Source: Bradyrhizobium australiense (GTDB lineage: Bacteria > Pseudomonadota > Alphaproteobacteria > Rhizobiales > Xanthobacteraceae). From it: a stretch of 64,000 nt of DNA. Made by a program: the position numbers and the translations under genes. How positions within the stretch are numbered: position 1 is the stretch's first letter; each line of letters begins with the position of its first letter. Below are positions 15,825 to 26,746 of this stretch, piece by piece. The DNA lies in contig NZ_JAAVLX010000003.1 in assembly GCF_013114825.1 (NCBI RefSeq), positions 186,001 through 250,000 on the forward strand, in the 5' to 3' direction. The notes beneath the pieces were generated by a model, which saw nothing but the letters and a program-made list of their open reading frames with translations, was not told the origin of the DNA and ran no database searches.

Positions 15825-17528
15825 ATGGCTTCGAATACTGCTGCTTCCTATACTCCTACCCGCGACGATTTCGCTGCGATGCTGGACGAGTCTTTTGCCG
15901 GCGGCAATCTGCAGGAAAGCTCCGTCATCAAGGGCAAGGTGGTTGCAATTGAAAAGGACATGGCCGTCATCGACGTCGGCCTGAAGACCGAAGGCCGCGT
16001 GGCGCTGCGCGAATTCGCCGGCCCCGGCCGCGAAAGTGATCTCAAGGTCGGCGACGAGGTCGAGGTGTTCCTCGATCGGATCGAGAATGCGCTCGGCGAA
16101 GCCGTGCTGTCACGCGACAAGGCGCGCCGCGAGGAAAGTTGGGGCAAGCTCGAGAAGGCCTTCAACAACAACGAGAAGGTTCACGGCGTCATCTTCAATC
16201 AGGTCAAGGGCGGCTTCACCGTCGACCTCGACGGCGCTGTCGCCTTCTTGCCGCGTTCGCAGGTCGACATTCGCCCGATCCGCGACGTCGCTCCCTTGAT
16301 GAACAACTCGCAGCCGTTCCAGATCCTCAAGATGGACCGCCGCCGCGGCAACATCGTGGTGTCGCGCCGCACGGTTCTCGAAGAGACCCGCGCCGAGCAG
16401 CGCCAGGAACTGGTGCAGAACCTCGAAGAAGGTCAGGTGATCGACGGCGTGGTCAAGAACATCACCGATTACGGTGCATTCGTTGATCTCGGCGGCATCG
16501 ACGGCCTGCTCCACGTTACCGATATCGCCTGGCGCCGGGTCAACCACCCCACCGAGGTGTTGACCATCGGCCAGACCGTGAAGGTCAAGATCATCAAGAT
16601 CAACCACGAGACCCACCGCATTTCGCTCGGCATGAAGCAGTTGCTGGACGATCCGTGGCAGGGCATCGAGGCGAAGTACCCGCTGAACGCGCGCTTCACC
16701 GGCCGCGTCACCAATATCACCGACTACGGCGCGTTCGTCGAACTGGAGCCGGGCATCGAAGGCCTGATCCACGTCTCGGAAATGTCGTGGACCAAGAAAA
16801 ACATGCACCCCGGCAAGATCGTTTCGACCTCGCAGGAAGTCGAAGTGCAGGTGCTCGAGGTGGATTCGGTCAAGCGCCGTATCTCGCTCGGCCTCAAGCA
16901 GACCATGCGCAACCCCTGGGAAGTCTTCGTCGAGAAGTTCCCGGTCGGTTCGGTGGTCGAAGGCGAGGTCAAGAACAAGACCGAGTTCGGTCTGTTCCTC
17001 GGCCTCGATGGCGACGTCGACGGCATGGTCCATCTCTCCGACCTCGACTGGAAGCTGCCGGGCGAGCAGGTCATCGATAACTTCAAGAAGGGCGACATGG
17101 TCAAGGCCGTGGTGCTCGACGTCGATGTGGAGAAGGAGCGCATCTCGCTCGGCGTCAAGCAGCTCGAAGGCGACCCCTTCGCCGAGCCGGGCGACGTCAA
17201 GAAGGGCGCGGTCGTGACTTGCGAAGTGCTCGACGTGAAGGAAGCAGGTATCGAGGTGAAGATCTCGGGCACCGACTTCACCACCTTTATCAAGCGCTCC
17301 GAGCTTGCCCGTGACCGCAACGACCAGCGCGCCGAACGCTTTGCCGTCGGCGAGAAGGTCGATGCGCGCGTGATCCAGTTCGACAAGAAGGCCCGTAAGG
17401 TGCAGGTCTCGATCAAGGCGCTGGAAGTCGCTGAAGAAAAGGAAGCCATCGCGCAGTACGGCTCCTCCGATTCGGGCGCGACGCTCGGCGACATTCTCGG
17501 CACCGCGCTCAAGAACCGCGAGAAGTAA
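15825..17528 (+). CDS. rpsA: 30S ribosomal protein S1
   Basis: S1 binds mRNA leaders and helps load them on the 30S subunit. The 567-residue protein has six S1 RNA-binding repeats, beginning near residues 32, 116, 203, 288, 375 and 462. The two central ones carry the clear motif ITDYGAFV(D/E)L with [10 protein letters not shown] and [10 protein letters not shown]. It starts [20 protein letters not shown]. The gene follows cmk after a long structured leader and ends at a strong terminator, so it can be transcribed alone. S1 commonly represses its own translation through its leader. Confidence 0.98.
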   Translation: MASNTAASYTPTRDDFAAMLDESFAGGNLQESSVIKGKVVAIEKDMAVIDVGLKTEGRVALREFAGPGRESDLKVGDEVEVFLDRIENALGEAVLSRDKARREESWGKLEKAFNNNEKVHGVIFNQVKGGFTVDLDGAVAFLPRSQVDIRPIRDVAPLMNNSQPFQILKMDRRRGNIVVSRRTVLEETRAEQRQELVQNLEEGQVIDGVVKNITDYGAFVDLGGIDGLLHVTDIAWRRVNHPTEVLTIGQTVKVKIIKINHETHRISLGMKQLLDDPWQGIEAKYPLNARFTGRVTNITDYGAFVELEPGIEGLIHVSEMSWTKKNMHPGKIVSTSQEVEVQVLEVDSVKRRISLGLKQTMRNPWEVFVEKFPVGSVVEGEVKNKTEFGLFLGLDGDVDGMVHLSDLDWKLPGEQVIDNFKKGDMVKAVVLDVDVEKERISLGVKQLEGDPFAEPGDVKKGAVVTCEVLDVKEAGIEVKISGTDFTTFIKRSELARDRNDQRAERFAVGEKVDARVIQFDKKARKVQVSIKALEVAEEKEAIAQYGSSDSGATLGDILGTALKNREK

Positions 17529-17554
17529 GCGTTCGCTTATCTCGCTGCGACATC

Positions 17555-17582
17555 AGGCCCCGGTTTCGACCGGGGCCTTTTT
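17555..17582 (+). terminator. Rho-independent terminator of rpsA
   Basis: AGGCCCCGGT-TTCG-ACCGGGGCC followed by TTTTT is a 9-10-bp GC-rich stem with a UUCG-type loop and a T run, 27 bases after the rpsA stop. Confidence 0.95.
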
Positions 17583-17588
17583 GTTTCT

Positions 17589-17720
17589 GTCGTCCCGGAC
17601 AAGCGAAGCTGCGATCCGGGACCCATCACCACAGGTGGATTGTATTGGGCGCGCTGGAGCCCCATCGAATGCGACAATCACCGCCTGTGGTTATGCGTCC
17701 CCGCGTGCGCGGGGACGACG
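17589..17720. repeat. Palindromic intergenic repeat (family C)
   Basis: GTCGTCCCGGAC at the left and GGGGACGACG at the right are inverted ends. The inner part has ACCACAGG and CCTGTGGT arms. A second copy of the family is at 35041-35190. It fills the gap between the rpsA terminator and sppA. Confidence 0.85.
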
Positions 17721-17825
17721 AAGCGGGCCTTGTTTTCTTCATATTGCATCGCAATTGATGTAATCAGGTAACGCTTAGCTCACGCTGCGAGTGCAAAACG
17801 CGCTGATTATTTCAGGAGAATTTCG

Positions 17826-18806
17826 ATGTCGCTCGATTCGGACGTGATCATCGATCGCCGCAGGATCCGACGGAAGCTGACGTTCTGGCGTATCATGGCT
17901 GGCCTGGTGACGATCGCAGCGATCGTCACCTTTGGCGCAATCGCGACGACGAGCGGGCCGGCTGCCCTGACGCCATCGGGATCGATCGCGCGCGTCAATA
18001 TCGAAGGGCTGATCCGCAGCGACCAGCAGCGCGTCGAGGCGCTGGAGCGCCTGGAGAAATCGAGCCATGCCGCGGTTATCGTGCACATCAACTCGCCGGG
18101 CGGCACCACGGCCGGCTCCGAGCAGCTCCATGAGGCGCTGGTCCGGCTTAAGGCCAAAAAGCCGCTGGTGGTGGTGGTCGAGGGGCTGGCCGCTTCAGGC
18201 GGTTACATCGCGGCAATGGCCGCCGATCATATCGTCGCCCGGCAGAGTTCGCTGGTCGGATCGATCGGCGTGCTGTTTCAATTTCCGAATTTTGCCGAGC
18301 TTTTGAAGACCGTGGGCGTCAAGGTCGAGGAGGTGAAATCCTCGCCGTTGAAGGCAGCGCCCAATGGGTTCGAACCAACCAGCCCGGAGGCGCGCGCCGC
18401 GCTCGATGCGCTGGTGAGGGATTCCTATGCCTGGTTCCGTGGCCTAGTGAAGGAGCGGCGCGGCATGGATGATGCATTACTCGAAAAGGTCGCGGACGGC
18501 CGCGTCTTTACCGGCCGCCAGGCGGTCGAGCTGAAACTGATCGATCAGCTCGGCGATGAAAAAGCAGCCATCGCGTGGCTGGTCGCCGAAAAGAAGATCA
18601 AAAGCGATCTGCCGGTGCGTGATTACAAGCTGAACCCGCAGTTTGGTGACCTGACATTTCTGCGAACGGCGGCTTCCATCGCGTTCGATGCGCTCGGCTT
18701 GAGTTCCATCGCGCGTCAGATCGAGCAAGCCGGCGTGGCGCAGGCGGTCGACCAGCTCTCGCTTGACGGCATGCTGGCGTTGTGGCGCCCCGCAGCCTCC
18801 AATTGA
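17826..18806 (+). CDS. sppA: Signal peptide peptidase SppA (short form)
   Basis: A membrane-anchored serine protease that degrades cleaved signal peptides. The 326-residue protein has one membrane helix at about 21-43 and a periplasmic domain. The nucleophile is Ser124 in EGLAASGGYIAAMAAD and the general base is Lys176 in KSSPLKAAPNGFEP, the Ser-Lys dyad of family S49. SSLVGSIGVLFQ is the conserved strand between them. At this length it is the single-domain form, which works as an octamer. AGGAG precedes the start. ihfB follows 169 bases on. Confidence 0.94.
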   Translation: MSLDSDVIIDRRRIRRKLTFWRIMAGLVTIAAIVTFGAIATTSGPAALTPSGSIARVNIEGLIRSDQQRVEALERLEKSSHAAVIVHINSPGGTTAGSEQLHEALVRLKAKKPLVVVVEGLAASGGYIAAMAADHIVARQSSLVGSIGVLFQFPNFAELLKTVGVKVEEVKSSPLKAAPNGFEPTSPEARAALDALVRDSYAWFRGLVKERRGMDDALLEKVADGRVFTGRQAVELKLIDQLGDEKAAIAWLVAEKKIKSDLPVRDYKLNPQFGDLTFLRTAASIAFDALGLSSIARQIEQAGVAQAVDQLSLDGMLALWRPAASN

Positions 18807-18975
18807 ACCGCAGCGGTGCCTTTCCGAGGCTCTCCCGCATTGCGGGTGTTGTCACAAACCCCTTCCGGGCGGTTTGTCACGCCATTTCGCGCTGCCCAAA
18901 AGTGATTTAGCGTCTTGACAGTTCAAGGCATTTTCACGGAAATGGATATCCGCACGACCCCGGATCCCAACTTCG

Positions 18976-19281
18976 ATGATCAAATCCGAACTTGTTCAGC
19001 GCATCGCCGAGCACAACCCGCACCTCTATCAGCGGGATGTGGAGAACATTGTGAACGCGATCCTCGATGAGATCGTCGCTGCTTTGGCGCGCGGCGACCG
19101 TGTCGAGCTGCGCGGTTTCGGCGCCTTCTCCGTTAAGCATCGCCCGGCGAGGGCGGGGCGCAATCCACGCACCGGCGCCCATGTGCCGGTCGACCAGAAG
19201 AGCGTCCCGTTCTTCAAGACGGGCAAGGAAATGCGCGAGCGGCTGAACCGCGACAACGGCTCGCCCGAGGCCGGCGCTTAA
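18976..19281 (+). CDS. ihfB: Integration host factor subunit beta
   Basis: With IhfA it forms a heterodimer that bends DNA sharply at promoters and recombination sites. The 101-residue protein has [19 protein letters not shown] at the start and the DNA-binding arm [19 protein letters not shown], with the proline that inserts between base pairs in RNPRTG. The C-terminal [13 protein letters not shown] is typical. Following sppA and preceding lapA is the normal setting in rhizobia, distinguishing it from HU. Confidence 0.95.
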   Translation: MIKSELVQRIAEHNPHLYQRDVENIVNAILDEIVAALARGDRVELRGFGAFSVKHRPARAGRNPRTGAHVPVDQKSVPFFKTGKEMRERLNRDNGSPEAGA

Positions 19282-19359
19282 GCAATTTTTCGATCTGACG
19301 AGATGTAGCCGTGTTGCGGGCCTGGTGCCCGCCTTTCTCGATCACTACGAGAGATGGTC

Positions 19360-19752
19360 ATGCGAAAGTTCTTCACGGCGCTGGTCGTCATTCCCTTGGG
19401 CCTGATCTTCATCGTCTTTGCGGTCGCCAACCGCCATTTCGTGACGGTCTCGTTCGATCCCTTCAATTCGACCGATCCGGCGATCGCGGCGAGCTTGCCG
19501 CTGTTCGCGGTGATCATTGCGGTGGCCATTCTGGGGGTGGCGGCAGGCGGCATGGCCACCTGGTTCCGCCAGCGCCACTGGCGCCGGGCGGCGCGCCAGC
19601 ACGAGGCGGATGCCCGCCGGGCCAGGGCGGAAGCGGCCGATTTACGGGCCGCGGCAGCGGTTTCCCGGGCCGACCAGCAGCGGCTTCCGGCGCCCTCCCA
19701 GTACGGTTTCTACGGGGCCGCCGGGCGAGACAAGCAGGGCGCGACGTTGTAG
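19360..19752 (+). CDS. LapA-domain (DUF1049) membrane protein
   Basis: A 130-residue inner-membrane protein of the lipopolysaccharide assembly protein A family. Two membrane helices lie at about residues 5-25 (FTALVVIPLGLIFIVFAVAN) and 45-67. A cytoplasmic Arg and Ala-rich coiled region follows (RHWRRAARQHEADARRARAE). The family motif is the NRHFVTVSFDPF segment after the first helix. In enterobacteria LapA works with LapB to control LpxC and lipopolysaccharide; no lapB is next door here. I preferred the second ATG (19360), seven bases after GAGAG, over the one at 19354. Confidence 0.8.
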   Translation: MRKFFTALVVIPLGLIFIVFAVANRHFVTVSFDPFNSTDPAIAASLPLFAVIIAVAILGVAAGGMATWFRQRHWRRAARQHEADARRARAEAADLRAAAAVSRADQQRLPAPSQYGFYGAAGRDKQGATL

Positions 19753-19814
19753 AACCCGCCCCATCAGCCCCGTTCCAACCGGTTAAGGGGCTCTAAATCC
19801 GTGCCAGAGAGACC

Positions 19815-20570
19815 ATGTCCCTGCTCGTAAAAATTTGCGGCCTGTCCACGCGCGAGACGCTCGACACCGCGCTTGAGGCGGGCGCCGATATGGCGGGATT
19901 CGTGTTCTTCCCCCCATCGCCACGCCATCTCAGTCTCGAGACGGCGCGGGAACTTGGCCGGCGGGCGAAGGGGCGCGCGGCCAAGGTGGCATTGACCGTA
20001 GATGCCGACAACGCGACGCTCGAAAATATCGCCGAGACGCTGCAGCCGGACCTGCTGCAATTGCACGGCAAGGAAACTATCGCGCGGGTGCGTGACATCA
20101 AACAAAGATTCGGATTGCCGGTCATGAAGGTGATTGCCGTCGAAACCCCGGCCGATCTCGTCGCGCTGCCGGGCTATGCGAGCGTTGCCGATCGCATCCT
20201 GTTCGATGCTCGCGCTCCCAAGGGCGCCACCCGTCCTGGCGGGCTGGGCGCCGTGTTCGACTGGCACGTGCTGGAAAAGCTCGATCTCCAACTGCCCTTC
20301 ATGGTCTCGGGCGGGCTCACCGCCGATAATGTCGCGGAGGCGATCCGTGTCACCCGCGCCGGCGGCGTCGATGTGTCCTCCGGCGTGGAAAGTTCGCCCG
20401 GCGTCAAGGATCCCGAGATGATCCGCAATTTCATTCGCGCTGCGCGCGCGGCCGACCTTACTTCACCTCTCTCACCGGATTTGCGGCGACAGCCCCTCAC
20501 CCCGACCCTCTCCCCGCAAGGGCGGGGCGAGGGAGAAGAGACAGCGCCGCTGAACGACATGAAGAATTGA
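19815..20570 (+). CDS. trpF: Phosphoribosylanthranilate isomerase
   Basis: Performs the third step of tryptophan synthesis by Amadori rearrangement in a (beta-alpha)8 barrel. The catalytic Cys is in [12 protein letters not shown] (residue 7) and the Asp in [10 protein letters not shown]. Phosphate is bound by [11 protein letters not shown] and [13 protein letters not shown]. The barrel ends near residue 215, yet the frame runs to 251 because a family A repeat has entered the 3' end and encodes the tail [18 protein letters not shown]. trpB follows seven bases on, so the extension has been tolerated without breaking the operon. Confidence 0.96.
   Translation: MSLLVKICGLSTRETLDTALEAGADMAGFVFFPPSPRHLSLETARELGRRAKGRAAKVALTVDADNATLENIAETLQPDLLQLHGKETIARVRDIKQRFGLPVMKVIAVETPADLVALPGYASVADRILFDARAPKGATRPGGLGAVFDWHVLEKLDLQLPFMVSGGLTADNVAEAIRVTRAGGVDVSSGVESSPGVKDPEMIRNFIRAARAADLTSPLSPDLRRQPLTPTLSPQGRGEGEETAPLNDMKN
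20492..20543. repeat. Family A repeat inside the 3' end of trpF
   Basis: CCCCTCACCCCGACCCTCTC then CCCCGC-AAG-GGCGGGG and CGAGGGAGAAG form the same palindromic element as at 3335-3487 and 50094-50254. It is read in frame as residues of about 226-243 of TrpF. Confidence 0.85.
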
Positions 20571-20577
20571 TGGTCCG

Positions 20578-21791
<1,214 letters not shown>

Positions 21792-21795
<4 letters not shown>

Positions 21796-22628
21796 CCACC
21801 CGCATCGACGCACGCTTTGCCGAACTCGCAAAAGAAGGCCGCTCGGCGCTGGTCACCTTCCTGATGGCCGGCGATCCCGATCCCGCAACTTCGCTCAACA
21901 TCATCAAGGCTCTGCCCAGGGCGGGCGCCGATATCATCGAGATCGGTATGCCCTTCACCGATCCGATGGCGGACGGTCCGTCGATCCAGGCCGCGGGCCT
22001 GCGCGCGCTCAAGGGCGGCATGACCCTGCGGAAGACGCTCGAGATGGTGCGCGGCTTCCGCAACGAGGACAACGCCACGCCGCTGGTGCTGATGGGCTAT
22101 TACAATCCGATCTATATTTACGGGGTCGACAAGTTCCTGATCGACGCCAAGACCGCCGGCGTCGATGGCCTCATCATTGTCGACCTGCCGCCGGAGGAAG
22201 ACGATGAGCTCTGCATTCCGGCGCTGAAGGCCGGGCTCAACTTCATCCGCCTGGCGACACCGACGACCGACGACAAACGCCTGCCCGCTGTGCTCGCGAA
22301 CACCTCCGGCTTTGTCTACTACGTCTCGATCACCGGCATCACCGGCGCTGCGGCTGCCGATTCGAAGGTGGCCGGCGATGCGGTGGCCCGTATCAAGCGC
22401 CACACCAAGCTTCCGGTGTGCGTCGGCTTCGGCATCCGCACCCCGCAGGCCGCGCGCGCGATTGCCGAGAAGGCAAATGGCGCCGTGGTCGGCACCGCCC
22501 TGGTCGATGCATTGCGCGACAGCCTCGACACAAAGGGGCAGGCGACCACCAAGACGGTGGCCGCGGTGGCCGATCTCGTGGCGTCGCTGGCGCAGGGCGT
22601 CCGGGGAGCGAAGCAGGCTGCGGAATAA
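21792..22628 (+). CDS. trpA: Tryptophan synthase alpha chain
   Basis: Splits indole-3-glycerol phosphate and passes indole through a tunnel to TrpB. The 278-residue barrel starts with GTG inside GTGA shared with the trpB stop. The catalytic Glu is in [20 protein letters not shown] and the catalytic Asp in [11 protein letters not shown]. Phosphate contacts are [10 protein letters not shown] and VGFGIRTP. accD follows 102 bases downstream with its own ribosome site. Confidence 0.98.
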
Positions 22629-22730
22629 GCCACAATTTGCGTGGAAATAGGCGTTCAGCGCGGCTTGCCGGGTCCAGGCCAGGCCGCCATATATCCAGCC
22701 AATGCGTCCAACCGCATTTCGGAGCGAACC

Positions 22731-23672
22731 ATGAATTGGCTCACCAATGTCGTCCGGCCGAAAATCCGCAACATCCTGCGTCGCGAGACGCCGGAGAATT
22801 TGTGGATCAAGTGCCCGGATTCCGGGCAGCTCGTGTTCTACAAGGACGTCGAGGCCAATCAGTTCGTCATTCCCGGCTCGAACTACCACATGCGCATGGG
22901 CGCGGTGGCGCGACTGAAGTCGATCTTCGACAACGAGACGTGGTACGACATTGCGCTGCCTGAGGTCACGGCCGACCCTCTGAAGTTTCGCGATGAGCGC
23001 AAATACGCAGACCGCATCAAGGACGCCCGTACCAAGACCGGGCTGAACGATGCCATCAAGGTCGGCTACGGCAAGCTGGAGGGCGCCGGCGTCGTCATCG
23101 CGGTGCAGGATTTCGATTTCATGGGCGGTTCGCTCGGCATGGCCGCGGGCGAAGCGATCGTGCGCGGGCTGGAGCTTGCGGTCGAAAAGAAGTCGCCCTT
23201 CATCGTGTTCGCGGCTTCCGGCGGCGCGCGGATGCAGGAAGGCATCCTGTCGCTGATGCAGATGCCGCGTACCACTGTCGGCGTGCAGATGCTGCGCGAG
23301 GCAAAACTGCCCTACATCGTGGTGCTGACCAACCCGACCACCGGCGGCGTCACCGCCTCCTACGCCATGCTGGGCGACGTGCAGATCGCCGAGCCCGGCG
23401 CGCTGATCGGCTTTGCCGGCGCGCGGGTGATCGAGCAGACCATCCGTGAAAAATTGCCCGAAGGATTCCAGCGCGCCGAATATCTGCTCGACCACGGCAT
23501 GATCGACATGGTCGTGCATCGCCACGAGATGCGCTCGACGCTGGCGCGGCTGTGCCGGCTCCTGACCAAATCGCCGCCGCTCGAAGTTGCCTCCAAGCCT
23601 TCGCCGCAGGTCACGGATCCCGCCCAGATCGTATCGGCGCCGGAAGCCGTGCCGGCTGCGCCCCACGCGTGA
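22731..23672 (+). CDS. accD: Acetyl-CoA carboxylase carboxyltransferase subunit beta
   Basis: With AccA it transfers the carboxyl group from biotin to acetyl-CoA, the committed step of fatty acid synthesis. The 313-residue protein starts [19 protein letters not shown]. The crotonase-fold core includes [19 protein letters not shown] and [19 protein letters not shown] (19 residues). The four-cysteine zinc ribbon of the E. coli protein is not intact: only Cys28 ([14 protein letters not shown]) remains and the second pair is replaced by [12 protein letters not shown] Pro and Ala-rich tail ends the protein. Its stop is overlapped by folC. Confidence 0.96.
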   Translation: MNWLTNVVRPKIRNILRRETPENLWIKCPDSGQLVFYKDVEANQFVIPGSNYHMRMGAVARLKSIFDNETWYDIALPEVTADPLKFRDERKYADRIKDARTKTGLNDAIKVGYGKLEGAGVVIAVQDFDFMGGSLGMAAGEAIVRGLELAVEKKSPFIVFAASGGARMQEGILSLMQMPRTTVGVQMLREAKLPYIVVLTNPTTGGVTASYAMLGDVQIAEPGALIGFAGARVIEQTIREKLPEGFQRAEYLLDHGMIDMVVHRHEMRSTLARLCRLLTKSPPLEVASKPSPQVTDPAQIVSAPEAVPAAPHA

Positions 23673-25009
23673 ACCTGCCTGCCGCCAGATCCCAGCCGCT
23701 CGGTGAATTGATCGCGCGGCTGTCTGCGTTGCATCCGAAGCGCATCGATCTCAGCCTCGATCGCATGCATCGCCTGCTGGCGCGGCTCGATCACCCGGAG
23801 CGGCTGCTGCCACCGGTGATCCATGTCGCCGGCACCAATGGCAAGGGCTCCACCATCGCTTATCTGCGTGCGATCCTTGAGGCCGCAGGTCTGCGCGTGC
23901 ACGTCTACACCTCGCCTTACCTCGTGCGGATCAACGAATGTTTCCGCCTCGGCGAGAAGGGCGGCGGCCGGCTGGCTGATGATGCCGAGTTGCGGCGGGT
24001 GCTGGAGCATTGCGAGCAGCTCAACGCGGGCGACCCGCTCACAATTTTCGAGATGGAGACCGCGGCGGCGTTTTGCCTGTTCGCGGAGCATGACGCCGAT
24101 GTCGTGCTGCTGGAAACCGGTCTCGGCGGGCGGTTAGATGCCACCAACGTCATCGACCGGCCGGTCGCGACCGTGATCACGCCGGTCAGCATGGACCATA
24201 CCGAGTTTCTCGGTAACACGCTGACAGCAATCGCCGGAGAAAAAGCCGCCATTGTCAAGCGCGGCGCGCCGCTGATTTGCGCGGAGCAGGCGCCGGAGGT
24301 GATGTCGGTGATTGAGGTGCAAGCCAACCGTATGCGCGCGCCGCTGCATGCGGCCGGACAGCAATGGCATGTCGGTGTCGAACGCGGGCGGCTGGTCTAT
24401 CAGGACGAGCGCGGGCTGATGGATCTCGTGGCGCCAAAGCTGTTCGGGCGGCATCAATTCGACAATGCCGGTCTTGCCATCGCAACGCTGCGCGCGATCG
24501 AGGCTTTCAGGATCGGAATGCCAGCATTCGAGGCCGGCATCGTTGGCGCCGAATGGCCGGCACGCATGCAGCGGCTGGTTTCGGGCGCGCTGGTCGATCA
24601 GGGACCGAAGGGGTGCGAGATCTGGCTCGACGGCGGACACAACGCCGAAGGTGGCCGTGTTGCTGCGGCCGCGCTCGGCGATCTCGAAGAGCGGGTGTCG
24701 CGGCCTTTGGTGGTGATCACGGGCATGATGGCGAACAAGGATGCGGCTGCGTTTCTCGCCAATTTCGCAGGACTAACGCGCCACATCGTGGCGGTGCCGA
24801 TTCCGGGCCGCGCCAATGCGATGCCGCCGGACCGGCTGGCGGATGCGGCGCGCGCGCTCGGCATGCGCGTGGAGAACGCGGCAAGCGTCGAAGCTGCGCT
24901 GCACGCGCTCTCGCGCCTCGCTTACGAAGTGCCGCCGCGAATTCTGATTACCGGCTCGCTTTATCTCGCCGGCCATGTGCTCAACATCAACGGCACGCCG
25001 CCAGCATAA
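23669..25009 (+). CDS. folC: Folylpolyglutamate / dihydrofolate synthase
   Basis: Adds glutamate to dihydropteroate and folates. From the GTG at 23669, which lies in GTGA shared with the accD stop, it has 446 residues. The P-loop is [29 protein letters not shown] is the folate-binding loop; [16 protein letters not shown] and [13 protein letters not shown] are core motifs; [12 protein letters not shown] is the C-terminal domain signature. An upstream in-frame ATG inside accD was rejected since it adds unrelated residues. This closes the trpFBA-accD-folC unit, an order common in proteobacteria. Confidence 0.95.
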   Translation: MNLPAARSQPLGELIARLSALHPKRIDLSLDRMHRLLARLDHPERLLPPVIHVAGTNGKGSTIAYLRAILEAAGLRVHVYTSPYLVRINECFRLGEKGGGRLADDAELRRVLEHCEQLNAGDPLTIFEMETAAAFCLFAEHDADVVLLETGLGGRLDATNVIDRPVATVITPVSMDHTEFLGNTLTAIAGEKAAIVKRGAPLICAEQAPEVMSVIEVQANRMRAPLHAAGQQWHVGVERGRLVYQDERGLMDLVAPKLFGRHQFDNAGLAIATLRAIEAFRIGMPAFEAGIVGAEWPARMQRLVSGALVDQGPKGCEIWLDGGHNAEGGRVAAAALGDLEERVSRPLVVITGMMANKDAAAFLANFAGLTRHIVAVPIPGRANAMPPDRLADAARALGMRVENAASVEAALHALSRLAYEVPPRILITGSLYLAGHVLNINGTPPA

Positions 25010-25029
25010 TGTCCCCACAAATTAAATGA

Positions 25030-25051
25030 CCGCTGGAATTGCTTCCAGCGG
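25030..25051 (+). terminator. Hairpin after folC, possible terminator
   Basis: CCGCTGGAA-TTGC-TTCCAGCGG is a perfect 9-bp stem with a 4-base loop, 20 bases after folC. It has no T run, so termination efficiency is uncertain. Confidence 0.55.
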
Positions 25052-25258
25052 CCGCCCGGGAAGAAATATCGATTGCTTATGAATTCGCCAGCCCCGGTGT
25101 CTGCAAATTCTAGCCAAGACGCCTGGGAGCCGCGAGTCGGAACCTGACTTCGGCAATAAGAAGTAAGGATGATGTTGCAGGCTGGTTTCACCCAAATGAG
25201 GTAGATGGCTCAGCATCGTTCTTGCATTGTGAAACTCTATCGGGAGAGCTGGGTCAAC

Positions 25259-25999
25259 ATGCGTTTTGCCGCGATTGCCGACGTCCATGGAAATTATCTC
25301 GCGCTGGAGGCGGTCCTTGCCGACATCCGCGCGCACGGCATCAAGGAGATCGTCAATCTCGGCGATATGGCGAGCGGCGCGCTCGATGCGCGGCGAACGA
25401 TGGACGCCTTGATGGCGATCGACGCGGTCCACGTCCTTGGCAATCACGACCGTTGGCTGATCGATCGGCCGTTGGACAAGATGGGCTCGTGGGAGCGCTG
25501 CGCGTTTCCGCAACTCGACGGCAGGCATCTCGACTGGCTGCGCCTGGTGCCTCTAACGCACATATTCCAAAACCAGGTCTTTCTCTGCCACGCCACGCCG
25601 TCAGACGACAATATCTATTGGCTGGAGACGGTGACCCCAGACGGCTCGGTCAGGATGTCGGCGCTGGAAGCGATCGAGAAGGAAGCGAAAGGGATCTCGC
25701 AGTCCCTGATCCTCTGCGGCCACACCCATATCGCTCGTGCTGTGCGGCTCAGCGACGGCCGTCTCGTGGTCAATCCCGGAAGCGTCGGCGGACCCGGCTT
25801 TCGCCACAGCGATCCGTATCCCCATTTGATCGAGGCGGGCACGCCCGACGCCCGTTACGCAATCCTGGAGTTGGCGTCGGCAAACTGGCGCGTCACGTTC
25901 CGGCATGTGCCGTATGACCACCGCGCGATGGCCGCCCTCGCGCGGCAGAACGGTCAACCGGAACTCGCGAGCGCGCTAGCGACAGGATGGATCAGATAG
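25259..25999 (+). CDS. Calcineurin-like metallophosphoesterase
   Basis: A 246-residue dinuclear metal phosphoesterase of unknown substrate. All family motifs are present in order: IADVHGNYLALEAVL (Asp-x-His), NLGDMASG (Gly-Asp), VLGNHDRW (Gly-Asn-His-Asp/Glu), LCHATPSDD, and ILCGHTHIARAV (Gly-His-Thr-His). The segment VVNPGSVGGPG is typical of the YfcE/MJ0936 type. The start at 25259 follows GGGAGAG, though a longer frame begins at 25205. It stands alone between folC and DUF2231. Confidence 0.9.
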   Translation: MRFAAIADVHGNYLALEAVLADIRAHGIKEIVNLGDMASGALDARRTMDALMAIDAVHVLGNHDRWLIDRPLDKMGSWERCAFPQLDGRHLDWLRLVPLTHIFQNQVFLCHATPSDDNIYWLETVTPDGSVRMSALEAIEKEAKGISQSLILCGHTHIARAVRLSDGRLVVNPGSVGGPGFRHSDPYPHLIEAGTPDARYAILELASANWRVTFRHVPYDHRAMAALARQNGQPELASALATGWIR

Positions 26000-26122
26000 C
26001 CCGGATGGAGCCAACGGGTCGCGCGAATGCGCGCCCGATGACAGGCTCCGCGCAATCCGGGGGGTCGCGCCAAAACGTAGACCCCCGGGTTACGCTTCGC
26101 TTCACCCGGGCTACCGGGCTAC
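25998..26122. repeat. Palindromic intergenic repeat (family E)
   Basis: AGCCCGGATGGAGCCAACGG at the left is answered by CACCCGGGCTACCGGGCTAC at the right, with GCGCGAATGCGCGC and CCCCGGGTTACGCTTCGCTT inside. A relative lies at 52355-52437. It separates two convergent genes. Confidence 0.75.
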
Positions 26123-26134
26123 AGGTGCTTTCGA

Positions 26135-26596
26135 TCAGCGCGGCTGATCGGCGACATCGGACACGCCGACGTGCTCCCGATAAACCATCTCCCAGCCCTT
26201 CCAGCCGGTGAAGAGCAGGATGAGCACCACGATCAGCGAAAGGACCAGGCCTGTCGGGACAATGGCCGATGTTCCCTCGGTGTAACGCGAATACCAGTTG
26301 TAGAGCTCGATCAAGACCGCAATGACGTTGCCACCGGCGTGAAGCCATGCGTCGTTGAGATTGCGGATGCGATCGTCTCCCATCAGGTCGATCACGCCCA
26401 TGACAGCCGCGAGCGCCGCCATGATCAGGCCTACTCCCAATAGCCAGAGCGAGGCGGTGGCCCAGAAATCGTTCGAGGTCCTCCAGAATGCAACGTCGGA
26501 AAAAAAGGCCAGAACGAAACAGGCGACCGGAAATGGAATGAGCATTGGATGGATCGGGTGACCGGCGATCTGCGCGGTCGATTTGGGGTTTGTCAT
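26135..26596 (-). CDS. DUF2231 membrane protein
   Basis: A 153-residue membrane protein of unknown function. It has the family start AGHPIHPMLIPFPVACFVLA, where HPIHPMLIPFP is the hallmark, and four predicted helices, including WLLGVGLIMAALAAVMGVID and GLVLSLIVVLILLFTG. The start at 26596 follows GGAGG; 35 upstream in-frame codons were discarded. It lies 150 bases below the ligase gene on the same strand, with no sign of a functional link. Confidence 0.88.
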   Translation of the reverse strand: MTNPKSTAQIAGHPIHPMLIPFPVACFVLAFFSDVAFWRTSNDFWATASLWLLGVGLIMAALAAVMGVIDLMGDDRIRNLNDAWLHAGGNVIAVLIELYNWYSRYTEGTSAIVPTGLVLSLIVVLILLFTGWKGWEMVYREHVGVSDVADQPR

Positions 26597-26746
26597 GAAT
26601 GCCTCCTGAAGTGGCAGTAAGCATTCAACGGGCCATTTTCGTGCGGGTTCCTGCAATTTTCGGCTCTCAGAGCAGGACGCGGAACAGGTGCGGCGCAGCA
26701 ATTCATGCTGCCCCGTCTCCTGACGTCGCTGCTCCGTATCACAGCT

